From contig NZ_JADWYJ010000003.1 of the NCBI RefSeq assembly GCF_021354595.1, positions 434,001 to 498,000 on the forward strand: a stretch of DNA of 64,000 nt, written 5' to 3'. Within the stretch, counting starts at the first letter, position 1, and each line of letters opens with the position of its first letter. This DNA is from Maribellus sp. CM-23 (GTDB lineage Bacteria > Bacteroidota > Bacteroidia > Bacteroidales > Prolixibacteraceae). The position numbers and the translations under genes were made by a program. Of this stretch, positions 53,675-62,837 are shown piece by piece. Under the pieces are notes generated by a model. That model saw only the letters and a program-made list of their open reading frames with translations. It did not search any database and was not told the DNA's origin.

Positions 53675-54397
53675 TTATTTATCGTTTTGTTTTTTGAATT
53701 TGTGTGTGGTATTCATGTAATAATTGAGTCCAACTCCTAAATTAAAATAGCCAATCGGTATTCGGTTTTCACGGTTCGTAAATTGATACATAGCTAATCC
53801 GCTGGCTTTTATATTGAATTTTAACCTGCCTTTCCCGAAACGTGCAAAAACAGTGGGTTGAAAAACAAAGCCATCATCAGTTTGAACAGGATAAATAAAG
53901 TCGGTATTTTCATAAGAGTAAATGTCAAAATAATCTTTGTCAGTAAATTTTGATCTCGCATAACCTGCTTTTACTCCCAGACCATAATCGGCATTTAAAA
54001 ATCCGGTGTTGAGCTTTCCTATATTAAATTGGGTGAAATAGATTTGGTAATTTCCTTCAAGGTTGCCGGGATTAGAATCTTTGTAGGTGTAAGAACTTCC
54101 CGTTCCTGCTCCCAAGTACCATTCGGTAATTAAGTTCCGGTTACGGTTTTTGTATAGCCCGGCTGCAGTTTGCAGGTAATATTCGTTATCGGTACCGTAG
54201 CTGCCAAAGGCTTGCAGTGCAACTTTCTCACTTATTCCATACGATACGGTTGCATTTGCTGTTGGAATGGCTGAAACTCCTGCATCAATCCGTAAATCAC
54301 CTTTTTCCTGGATAAGAGGGATATCGGTGGTGTGTGGAATTATTGTGCAGGATGCCAGTAGTATGAAAAGTATACACGTGATGTTTATCTGTTTCAT
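53675..54397 (-). CDS. outer-membrane barrel-like lipoprotein, hypothetical
   Basis: I start this at the ATG at 54395-54397 (MKQINITCILFILLASCTII), which gives a clean lipoprotein signal with lipobox LLASC; an upstream ATG adds eight residues. The 240-residue mature part has alternating strands, as in VSYGISEKVALQAFGSYG and YGLGVKAGYARSKF, and ends with FNLGVGLNYYM. That suggests a small beta barrel or beta sandwich at the outer membrane. No function is known, and it is monocistronic. Confidence 0.72.
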   Translation of the reverse strand: MKQINITCILFILLASCTIIPHTTDIPLIQEKGDLRIDAGVSAIPTANATVSYGISEKVALQAFGSYGTDNEYYLQTAAGLYKNRNRNLITEWYLGAGTGSSYTYKDSNPGNLEGNYQIYFTQFNIGKLNTGFLNADYGLGVKAGYARSKFTDKDYFDIYSYENTDFIYPVQTDDGFVFQPTVFARFGKGRLKFNIKASGLAMYQFTNRENRIPIGYFNLGVGLNYYMNTTHKFKKQNDK

Positions 54398-54517
54398 TGC
54401 GTTGATTTTTGGGTGGCTCACAAAGATATTCGGGAGCTGTATTTAATGCTCTGAAAATAGTGATTTTCAACCAAAAAACCGTCTCTACGCAATAATATTC
54501 AGTATGTTATCGAACAG

Positions 54518-56437
54518 TTATGTATCGTTTTCGGAAGGCGTGTTTTGTTGCTTTTGCAGTGCTTCTTCTTTCAATGTATCCACATCCCAGGCACATTCCG
54601 ATTCGTGGATCAGGTAGTCTTTCTCGGCCTGCAAAGTTTCTGAAACCTGTTCCGAGAAGCGTCGTGTTTCCTCGATAAACCGGTTGTGGTCTTCGAGCCA
54701 GTGCTCGTACAGCTCGTCGGTTATCTGGTTTTCGTGGTGTTTAAAGGTGCGTGCTGTGCGATAGGCTTCGTACCTGCTAAACCCGAGTTCGGTAAGGGCG
54801 GTGGCGCCCATTTCGTTGGCCGATTCAAACATCTCGCGCTGAACCGAGCGGACATTCAGTTTGTAAAATTCGAAGGTGTGAAAGATGTCTTTTGCGCGCG
54901 CCAGTATTTTTACATGCGGGTATTTTTCGCGTACGTATTTGGCAACTTCCAGTGCATGGTCGTATTCAGCCATGCTCAGGATCAGCATACGTGCATTCTG
55001 GATGCCGGCTTTTTCGAGCATTTGCGGCCGGGTTACATCGCCAAAATACAGTTTGAATCCGTATTTACGCAATACCTCCACGTTGGTGGGGTTGTTGTCG
55101 AGAATGGTGACTTTGATTTTGTTGGCCAGCAGCATACGCCCGATTACCAGCCCAAAGCGGCCAAAGCCCGCCAGGATCACGGGGTTTTCCGGTTCGTCCA
55201 TCTCGTCGTATTCCGGTTTGTTGTAGCGGCGCGCCAGGATGGGAGTTACCGCTTTGTCATTAAAAATGAGTAGCAACGGCGAAACGGCCATCGAGAGGGT
55301 TACAATCAATAGCAGCATGGAAGAAGTTTTCTCGTCGAACAACTGGTTTTGTTTCGAGAAAGAGATCAGCACAAAACTAAATTCGCTGGACTGTGCCAGT
55401 AAAAAGGCAAACAGGAAATCGAAGCCTTTGCGCAGTCTGAAAATCCGCCCCAAAATCAGGAGAACTATAAATTTTATGACAATCAGTAAAAGCACAAAAA
55501 AGAAGATCATTCCGGGATTTTGGATCAGCAGGTTAAAGTTGATGCCCGCGCCCACCGATATAAAAAACAGTCCCAGCAGCAAGCCTTTAAACGGATCGAT
55601 GGTGGTTTCCAGTTCGTGACGGTATTCGCTGTCGGCCAGCACCACACCGGCGATAAAGGTCCCGAGCGCAGGCGATAGGCCTAATTTATCCATTCCCAGC
55701 GCAATGCCAATAACCATTAGCAAAGCCAGTGCAACAAACACTTCGTGGAGGCCGGTTTCGGCAATCAGCCGGAACACGTAGCGCGCCATAAAACGGCCGA
55801 TAAAAACCACTGCAGCTATTGCCCCGATGATGATCAGCAATTGAATCCATCCCGGAAGTTGGGCCATGCCGCCGATCTTGCTCAGGGTAGATTCGGATAA
55901 GGTGGCGGGTTGCCCAAGTGTGGCAATAAGGGGCAAAAGTGCTAAAATGGGGATGACCGCCATGTCCTGAAAAAGCAGTACCGAAAAGGCCGATTTCCCG
56001 GCAATGTTTCGCATCAGTCCTTTTTCCGAAAGTGTTTGAAGTACGATGGCAGTTGACGACAATGCAAATATCAGCCCGATGGCCAGGGCGCGGTTTATCT
56101 GGAACTTGAAAGCCAGCGCAACAAAGGTGATGACAATGGCAGTTATAAGAACCTGCAGACCGCCCAATCCGAAAATGGATCTTCGCATTTTCCACAGCAG
56201 GGAAGGCTCCAGCTCCAAACCGATGATAAAAAGCATGAGTACCACGCCAAACTCTGCAAAGTGCATTACTTCGCCGGCTTCTTTCCCGACAAGGCCCAGC
56301 ACAAACGGCCCGATAAGAATTCCTGCCAGCAAGTAGCCCAAAACAGAGCCCAGCCCCAGTTTTTTGGCCAGTGGAACCGAAACAACCGTTGCTCCCAGGT
56401 AAATAAGCGCTTGTAAGAAAAAATCCTGATTATGCAT
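54518..56437 (-). CDS. KefC/KefB-like CPA2 cation:proton antiporter
   Basis: This 639-residue inner-membrane protein belongs to the CPA2 family of K+ efflux antiporters. About 12 helices fill residues 1-385, including LGYLLAGILIGPFVLGLVG and the conserved ALSSTAIVLQTLSEKGL. A cytoplasmic RCK/TrkA-N domain starts near residue 405 (NPVILAGFGRFGLVIGRMLL), with the nucleotide-binding GFGRFG and a later acidic residue (ILDNN). The charged C-terminal tail is about 130 residues. The KefF-like gene overlaps its start by 8 bp, which supports a Kef-type, redox-gated K+/H+ efflux function. Confidence 0.92.
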   Translation of the reverse strand: MHNQDFFLQALIYLGATVVSVPLAKKLGLGSVLGYLLAGILIGPFVLGLVGKEAGEVMHFAEFGVVLMLFIIGLELEPSLLWKMRRSIFGLGGLQVLITAIVITFVALAFKFQINRALAIGLIFALSSTAIVLQTLSEKGLMRNIAGKSAFSVLLFQDMAVIPILALLPLIATLGQPATLSESTLSKIGGMAQLPGWIQLLIIIGAIAAVVFIGRFMARYVFRLIAETGLHEVFVALALLMVIGIALGMDKLGLSPALGTFIAGVVLADSEYRHELETTIDPFKGLLLGLFFISVGAGINFNLLIQNPGMIFFFVLLLIVIKFIVLLILGRIFRLRKGFDFLFAFLLAQSSEFSFVLISFSKQNQLFDEKTSSMLLLIVTLSMAVSPLLLIFNDKAVTPILARRYNKPEYDEMDEPENPVILAGFGRFGLVIGRMLLANKIKVTILDNNPTNVEVLRKYGFKLYFGDVTRPQMLEKAGIQNARMLILSMAEYDHALEVAKYVREKYPHVKILARAKDIFHTFEFYKLNVRSVQREMFESANEMGATALTELGFSRYEAYRTARTFKHHENQITDELYEHWLEDHNRFIEETRRFSEQVSETLQAEKDYLIHESECAWDVDTLKEEALQKQQNTPSENDT

Positions 56438-57026
56438 TTGTCAGCGTTAAGTGGTTGGAATATTCGATGTTTTCAAAATCCTTCTCAGTGTACTTACCAT
56501 CCCGCAGGCCGGTGATAAGCTCGCGGTAATGCGCTGCCTGCCTTTCTATTTCAGCTCGGGTGATGGTGTGTGCGCCATGTGTCACAAAAGGAGGCAGGTA
56601 ACGCATGCGGCAAAGGGTGGCGGATTGGTTGAAAGGCGCCAGAAACTGATTTACGCTAAAGTGGTTGGCCCCGGTAGCGGTGTAAACTTCCTGCCGCCCG
56701 CCGGTTGAAACGGCCGACATGGCCCATTTTCCCTGCAGGGCAAACCCGTTTCTTCCGTACGCAAATCCATGCTGGAGAACCAGGTCCATCCACTCTTTTA
56801 TAATGGCCGGGGCACTGTACCAGTAAAACGGGTGGTGCCACACAATTACATCGTGTTCCTGTAGCAGTTTCTTCTCTTTTTCCACATCAATGAAAAAGTC
56901 AGGGTAATTCTCGTACAATTCATTAATGGTAACATTTTCAAGTCCTCGTACAGCATCGAGCAAAGCCCGGTTGATAATCGATTTATGAAAAACCGGATGG
57001 GCAAATAAGATCAATATATTTCTCAT
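56430..57026 (-). CDS. KefF-like NAD(P)H-dependent oxidoreductase
   Basis: This 198-residue flavodoxin-fold quinone reductase has NILILFAHPVFHKSIINRAL at the N-terminus, the FMN-loop motif VWHHPFYWYSAPAIIKEWMD and the YGRNGFALQGKWAMSAVSTGG segment typical of the MdaB/KefF family. In E. coli, KefF is the ancillary activator of KefC. Here it is the upstream gene, overlapping the antiporter start by 8 bp, so the pair is translationally coupled. Confidence 0.92.
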   Translation of the reverse strand: MRNILILFAHPVFHKSIINRALLDAVRGLENVTINELYENYPDFFIDVEKEKKLLQEHDVIVWHHPFYWYSAPAIIKEWMDLVLQHGFAYGRNGFALQGKWAMSAVSTGGRQEVYTATGANHFSVNQFLAPFNQSATLCRMRYLPPFVTHGAHTITRAEIERQAAHYRELITGLRDGKYTEKDFENIEYSNHLTLTNA

Positions 57027-57286
57027 AATTTATCGGTAGTATCTCGCGTTAAAGCATAAGACCAACTAATAATTGGTAAAATAATCATTTTGAAAAAGAC
57101 CTCAACGCGATTCATTAAAAAGCTTAATTTTTTTTTGGAATTGAATTTGCAGACCGGGGGCAAGTCAAACAAATTAGCTAATTTTAAATGCCGAAAACTT
57201 AACAATAACATATAAAAAACAGCCTGTGTTTATCCCGGGCACGTTTTTCTCTCGAAATTCTAAAAAGAACAAACAATTATAGCCCA
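57027..57286. other. intergenic region between divergent kef and alpha-2-macroglobulin genes
   Basis: This gap is 260 bp and A+T-rich, including a run of nine T near 57127. It should hold both divergent promoters. I cannot name a box with confidence. Confidence 0.3.
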
Positions 57287-60200
57287 ATGAAAAAGTTAAT
57301 TTTCCCCATTGCCATTTTGTTTTTAATGGCTGTTTCATGTTCAAAAAGCGAAAAGAAAGCTGTTACCACCGACGTTGCTTTTGCGCGTTATGTTCAGGCC
57401 TTTACCAGCGGAGTGATCTCGAACGAATCCAGCATTTCGGTGTATATGACCCAGCCTGTTGAGGGCGAGGTAAATACGGACGAACTGTTTCGGTTTGAGC
57501 CAGAGGTGAAAGGAAAAACGGTGCTGGTGGGAGGCCGTGTGTTTGAATTCAGGCCCGAAAAACCGCTAAAGCCCGGAACCACCTACAAAGCCGTGTTTGC
57601 TCTCGGGAAGATACTAAAGGTTGACAGCAAACTTCAGGGTATGCCTTTTGAATTTGCCACGGTAAAACAAACGTATTCCATAACCGTTGAGGGTTTGAAA
57701 AACTACGAAGGGCTGAATTCGACCCAAATGCAGTTAACGGGGTATGTTTTAACGGCCGATGTAGCCGATTCGGAGCCAATTGAAAAAATTGTTACGGTTA
57801 CGGCGAACGGAAAGGAACTGCCTGTGTTGTGGAACCACGACAGCGGACGCCGCAAACACTTTTTTACGGTCGACAGCCTTGCCCGTATGCAGGACGATGC
57901 CGGAAAGGTGATCGTAAAATGGGAGGGGAGTTCGCTCAATACCGATGTTGCGGGAACAAAGGAACTGGAAATACCGGCATTGAGTACTTTTAAAATTCTG
58001 GATGCCACGGTTGTTCAGCAACCCGAGCAATGCATTAATGTTCGTTTTTCCGATCCGCTGCTTAAAACGCAGGACCTGGAAGGTTTGATTGAACTGGACA
58101 ATTCAAAAAACCTGCGCCTCGAAGTGGATGGCAACGTGGTGAAAGTATGGACCAGTAAGCGTGTGTCGGGCACACAAACCCTGCATGTTTACGAAGGAAT
58201 AAAAAGCGCCAACTATGCACGTCTGAAATCGGGTGAGAATTTTCTGCTGCAATTTACGAATGCTGAGCCGGCACTTCGGCTGATCGGCAAAGGCGTGATT
58301 GTTCCGCAAACCGATCATCTTGAATTTCCTTTTGAAGCGATTAGCCTGAATGCAGTCGATGTTCGTTTAATTGAAATTTACAAAGACAATGTTGCGCAGT
58401 TTTTACAGGAAAACCGTTTGAGCGGAAGCTCCGACCTGAAACGTGTAGGAAGGCCGGTTTACGAAGGAAAAGTGGACCTGATTTCCACCAACCCGGTGAA
58501 TTACAATCAATGGAACACTTTTAAAATAGACCTGGCCAAACTGGTGAAACTTCAGCAGGGGGCGGTTTATCGTGTCGAACTTCGTTTCCGGAAAGACTAT
58601 TCGCTTTACATCTGCCCGGAGGATTCGGCCCAAACCGAAGTTCCCGATATTGATTTGTCAAGCGGTGAAGACTACAGCACCGAGTGGGACACGCCGGGCT
58701 GGTACAGCGATTATTATTATCCCGAAGGATACGAATGGGAGGAGCGCGATAATCCCTGTCATGTGGCGTATTACAACTCTGATCGTTTTGTGAGCCGGAA
58801 CATTATGGCTTCGCAACTGGGGATTGTTGCCAAGGAAGGCCGCGACCAACGCATGTTGTTTGCCGTGTCGAACCTGGTTTCAACATTGCCGGAAGCCGAT
58901 GTGGAACTTCAACTTTACAATTACCAGAACCAGCTGATTGAAACGATAAAAACCGATGCGCAGGGATTTGCACAGGTTGACCTGAAAAAGAAGCCTTTTC
59001 TGCTGGTTGCTAAAAAAGGCAGTCAGTTTGGCTACCTGCGGCTGGATGACGGAACTTCACTTTCGGTAAGTAATTTCAATGTGGCCGGACAGGAAATCAC
59101 CGATGGAATGAAAGGTTTTATATATGGTGAACGCGACGTATGGCGCCCGGGCGACACTTTGTTTCTGAATTTCATTCTGGAAACAGCCTCGGATGATCCA
59201 GGGAATCACCCTGTCATTTTTAGCCTGATCAATCCAAAAGAACAGGTGGTTGAACGCCGTGTTGTAACCAGCAATGAAAACGGTTTTTACCTGCTTTCCA
59301 CACAAACCAAAAAAGATGCCCCCACCGGAAACTGGAGGGCCCAGGTGCAGGTGGGCAACAGCTTTTTCTCGAAGCGGGTGAAAATAGAAACCATCAAACC
59401 CAATCGGTTGAAGATTGAACTTGGTTTGCCAAGCGATAAGTTACTGGGGATCGATGACAAGAGCTTGCCCATAAACGCCTCGTGGTTACATGGCAGTCCG
59501 GCAAAATCGTTAAAAGCAAAGGTGGAGGTGCTGTTTACAAAGAGCTCAACACAGTTTCCGAATTTCCAGGGCTATACATTTACCGATCCGGCTTCCCGTT
59601 TTTCGGGTAAGGAAGAAACCATTTTCGATGCGCAACTGGATGAAGCCGGAAAAGGAAGCATCCCTTTAAAACTGGAAGGTTTGGACAATGCGCCGGGAAT
59701 GCTCAATGCCTGGTTTACGTCGCGTGTGTTCGAAACCGGTGGCGATTTCAGTACTTCCATTACGAAGGCCCGCTACTCGCCTTATTCTACTTATGTGGGG
59801 CTGCGTATGCCCGAGTCGGAAGATAATTGGTACAAAACCGATACGGACTATTTACCGGAAATTGTACTGGTGGATAAAAACGGGAAAGCTACATCGGGCA
59901 ACGACCTGGAGGTTCGTCTCTACAAAGTAAACTGGCGCTGGTGGTGGGAATCGGGCTCTGAAAGCCTGGCTCATTACGTTTCCGGAAGCTATTACCAGCC
60001 GGTTGATTCGTGGGTAATTAACAAGGCTGAGCATAAATCGCAGATCCGTCTGAATGTAAAATACACCAACTGGCAAGACAATGGCCGTTATTTTCTGTGG
60101 GTAAAAGACAATACTTCGGGACATTCTTCGGGTATCACCTTTTACATGTCGAAATGGGGTGGCTGGCGTTCCGATGGAATGGCAGAAGGCGCTACGATGT

Positions 60201-62809
60201 TGAGTATTCGTACCGGAAAGGAAAAATACAATGTGGGGGAAGAAATTGAAGTGGTCATTCCTTCTTCCAAAACAGGAAAAGCTTTGGTGAGCCTCGAAAA
60301 CGGAACCAAAGTGCTGGATATGTTTTGGGTGGAAACGGCCGATAAGCAAACCCGTTTTTCAATAAAGGCCAAACCGGAAATGGCGCCTAATTTCTACGTT
60401 CATGTTAGTTTGATTCAGCCTTTTGGGAGCACAGAAAATGATGCGCCGCTAAGGTTGTATGGCGTGATTCCGGTGGAAGTGGAAAATCCGGCAACCATTT
60501 TGAAACCCTTGATCAAAGCTCCGGCGGAGATTGAACCGGAAATGGATTATTCGGTAGAAATATCAGAAGCCAACAACCAAAAAATGACCTATACACTGGC
60601 CATTGTTGATGAAGGATTGTTGGGATTGACCAATTATTCAACACCCAATCCGCATGCTACTTTTTACCAGCGCGAAGCCTTGGGGGTAAAAACCTGGGAT
60701 TTGTATGATTACGTGGCGGGTGCTTACGGTGCAAGGCTCGAAAAAGCTTTTGCGGTAGGAGGCGATGGCGAGATGGTAGATTCTGAAAAGAAAGAGGCCA
60801 ACCGCTTTAAACCCGTGGTTCAGTTTGCCGGTCCCTTCACGCTCGAAGCCGGAAAGAAACAAAAGCACACCTTCAAAATGCCGAATTATGTGGGCGCTGT
60901 ACGAATGATGGTGGTGGCCGGAAATCGGGGAGCTTACGGTGCTGAAGAAGTTTCTGTTCCCGTCAGGAAAGGCTTGATGTTGCTGGCAACCGTTCCGCGT
61001 GTGCTGGCGCCGCTGGAAACATTTGATTTGCCGGTGTCCGTTTTTGCCATGAAAGACAATGTAAAAGATGTTTCGATCACGGTAAAAGCCAACGAACTGT
61101 TTGAGGTTGTCGGAAGTACTGATAACAAACTTCAGTTTGCTGAAACCGGTGAGAAGATGAGTTATTTCAAGCTGAAGGTAAAAGCTCAGAGCGGTGTTGG
61201 CAAAATTGTGGTGGAAGCAAAATCGGGCAGGGAAACGGCCAGTTACGAAGTGGAAGTTCAGGTGCGCAACCCAAACCAGGCGGTAACGGTTCTGCAATCA
61301 AAACTGGTAAAAGGCGGCGAAAACTGGAACACCGAACTGCAGAACCCGGGAGAACCCGGCAGCAACGAGGCATGGGTGGAGATCTCAGGATTTCCTCCGC
61401 TAAACCTGGGCAAATACATCGATTATCTGATTCAATATCCGCACGGTTGTGTGGAACAGATTACGTCGGCTGTTTTTCCGCAATTGTTCCTGAAGAATCT
61501 GACGGAAGTTGATGCGGATCAGAAATTGGAGATCGAAACCAATGTTCGCCAGGCTTTGGTGAAATTGCAGGCGTACCAGTTGGGGAGCGGCGGATTTAGT
61601 TACTGGCCCGGATCGTCGTATGCCAACGAGTGGGGAACCAATTACGTTGGGCATTTCCTTGTTTGTGCTGAAAAAGCCGGTTATTCGTTGCCTTACGGAA
61701 TGAAGGACAAGTGGGTGCGCTACCAGAAATCGGCCGCGCGAAACTGGAAGAAATCACAAAGCGATACCGATATTTATTATTACCGGAATTACGATCTGAA
61801 CCAGGCGTATCGCTTGTACACACTGGCTTTGTCCGGAAATGCGGATTTGGGGGCCATGAACCGCCTGCGCGAGAAAACTACCAAATCGCAGGATGTGCTT
61901 TGGCGGCTGGCTTCGGCGTATGTGCTGGCAGGTAAAAAAGAAGTGGCGCAGCAACTGGTGGCCAATTTGTCGACAGAGGTGGAGGAATACAATGAATTCA
62001 GCGGAACATTTGGCTCTTCGTTGCGTGATAAGGCCATGATCCTGGAATCGTTGGTTTTGCTCGATGAGCAGGAGAACGCTTTCAGTATGCTACAGGAAAT
62101 TTCTGAAGACATCAACAAAAATAGCTGGTTAAGCACGCAAACGGCGGCGTGGAGCTTGTTCTCGGCAGCTCAGTTTTCAGAGAAGTTCTATAAAAACGGT
62201 AACGAAACCGGTTATGAACTGACCGTGAACGGTGAAAAGGCTAGCACCCGTACCAAAATTCCGGTAGTTAAAGTGCCTGTAAAAAATAAAAATACCCGGC
62301 AGGTTGCATTGGAGTACAAAAACACAGGCGCAAATGCTACTTTTGTCAGGCTGGTTGCCCGGGGAGTTCCGGCGGATGTAGATTCCACTTCTGCTGCCAG
62401 TAATTTAGTGCTGGAGGTAAAATACCTTGATGCGGCTGGTAAAGCTATCGATCCTACTTCTGTTGCGCAGGGAACGGATATAAAAATGGAAGTAACAGTG
62501 AAGCATCCGGGCAAAAAAGTAAACTATGAAGAAATGGTGCTCTCGGTGCTGGTTCCTTCGGGTTGGGAAATCCTTAACAAGCGTTTAAGCGATGCGCCGC
62601 AAAATGATGCAAATTATGAATACCAGGACATTCGCGATGACCGGATTTACACCTATTTTGATCTGGACATGGGCAAGCAAAAGACATTCACTTTTTACCT
62701 GAATGCTGCCTACAAAGGGGAATTCTATCTCCCGCCGGTAAGTTGCGAAGCCATGTACGACAATAGTGTGAATGCCCGCAGGGGTGGAAAGATGGTGATG
62801 GTGAAGTAG
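57287..62809 (+). CDS. alpha-2-macroglobulin family lipoprotein
   Basis: This 1840-residue periplasmic lipoprotein (lipobox AVSC at residues 15-18) resembles bacterial alpha-2-macroglobulins such as YfhM, which trap invading proteases. MG-type beta-sandwich domains fill the first 1100 residues, with a bait-like region near the middle. The thioester motif GCVEQ is present with Cys1388 and Gln1391, so covalent trapping is possible. The alpha/alpha thioester domain follows (LGSGGFSYWPGSSYANEWGT), then a receptor-like C-terminal domain. The penicillin-binding protein gene follows after 28 bp, the classic yfhM-pbpC pairing, which suggests that trap and cell-wall repair act together. Confidence 0.95.
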   Translation: MKKLIFPIAILFLMAVSCSKSEKKAVTTDVAFARYVQAFTSGVISNESSISVYMTQPVEGEVNTDELFRFEPEVKGKTVLVGGRVFEFRPEKPLKPGTTYKAVFALGKILKVDSKLQGMPFEFATVKQTYSITVEGLKNYEGLNSTQMQLTGYVLTADVADSEPIEKIVTVTANGKELPVLWNHDSGRRKHFFTVDSLARMQDDAGKVIVKWEGSSLNTDVAGTKELEIPALSTFKILDATVVQQPEQCINVRFSDPLLKTQDLEGLIELDNSKNLRLEVDGNVVKVWTSKRVSGTQTLHVYEGIKSANYARLKSGENFLLQFTNAEPALRLIGKGVIVPQTDHLEFPFEAISLNAVDVRLIEIYKDNVAQFLQENRLSGSSDLKRVGRPVYEGKVDLISTNPVNYNQWNTFKIDLAKLVKLQQGAVYRVELRFRKDYSLYICPEDSAQTEVPDIDLSSGEDYSTEWDTPGWYSDYYYPEGYEWEERDNPCHVAYYNSDRFVSRNIMASQLGIVAKEGRDQRMLFAVSNLVSTLPEADVELQLYNYQNQLIETIKTDAQGFAQVDLKKKPFLLVAKKGSQFGYLRLDDGTSLSVSNFNVAGQEITDGMKGFIYGERDVWRPGDTLFLNFILETASDDPGNHPVIFSLINPKEQVVERRVVTSNENGFYLLSTQTKKDAPTGNWRAQVQVGNSFFSKRVKIETIKPNRLKIELGLPSDKLLGIDDKSLPINASWLHGSPAKSLKAKVEVLFTKSSTQFPNFQGYTFTDPASRFSGKEETIFDAQLDEAGKGSIPLKLEGLDNAPGMLNAWFTSRVFETGGDFSTSITKARYSPYSTYVGLRMPESEDNWYKTDTDYLPEIVLVDKNGKATSGNDLEVRLYKVNWRWWWESGSESLAHYVSGSYYQPVDSWVINKAEHKSQIRLNVKYTNWQDNGRYFLWVKDNTSGHSSGITFYMSKWGGWRSDGMAEGATMLSIRTGKEKYNVGEEIEVVIPSSKTGKALVSLENGTKVLDMFWVETADKQTRFSIKAKPEMAPNFYVHVSLIQPFGSTENDAPLRLYGVIPVEVENPATILKPLIKAPAEIEPEMDYSVEISEANNQKMTYTLAIVDEGLLGLTNYSTPNPHATFYQREALGVKTWDLYDYVAGAYGARLEKAFAVGGDGEMVDSEKKEANRFKPVVQFAGPFTLEAGKKQKHTFKMPNYVGAVRMMVVAGNRGAYGAEEVSVPVRKGLMLLATVPRVLAPLETFDLPVSVFAMKDNVKDVSITVKANELFEVVGSTDNKLQFAETGEKMSYFKLKVKAQSGVGKIVVEAKSGRETASYEVEVQVRNPNQAVTVLQSKLVKGGENWNTELQNPGEPGSNEAWVEISGFPPLNLGKYIDYLIQYPHGCVEQITSAVFPQLFLKNLTEVDADQKLEIETNVRQALVKLQAYQLGSGGFSYWPGSSYANEWGTNYVGHFLVCAEKAGYSLPYGMKDKWVRYQKSAARNWKKSQSDTDIYYYRNYDLNQAYRLYTLALSGNADLGAMNRLREKTTKSQDVLWRLASAYVLAGKKEVAQQLVANLSTEVEEYNEFSGTFGSSLRDKAMILESLVLLDEQENAFSMLQEISEDINKNSWLSTQTAAWSLFSAAQFSEKFYKNGNETGYELTVNGEKASTRTKIPVVKVPVKNKNTRQVALEYKNTGANATFVRLVARGVPADVDSTSAASNLVLEVKYLDAAGKAIDPTSVAQGTDIKMEVTVKHPGKKVNYEEMVLSVLVPSGWEILNKRLSDAPQNDANYEYQDIRDDRIYTYFDLDMGKQKTFTFYLNAAYKGEFYLPPVSCEAMYDNSVNARRGGKMVMVK

Positions 62810-62837
62810 AAGGATTATTTCTGTGCGTAAAAGGAAA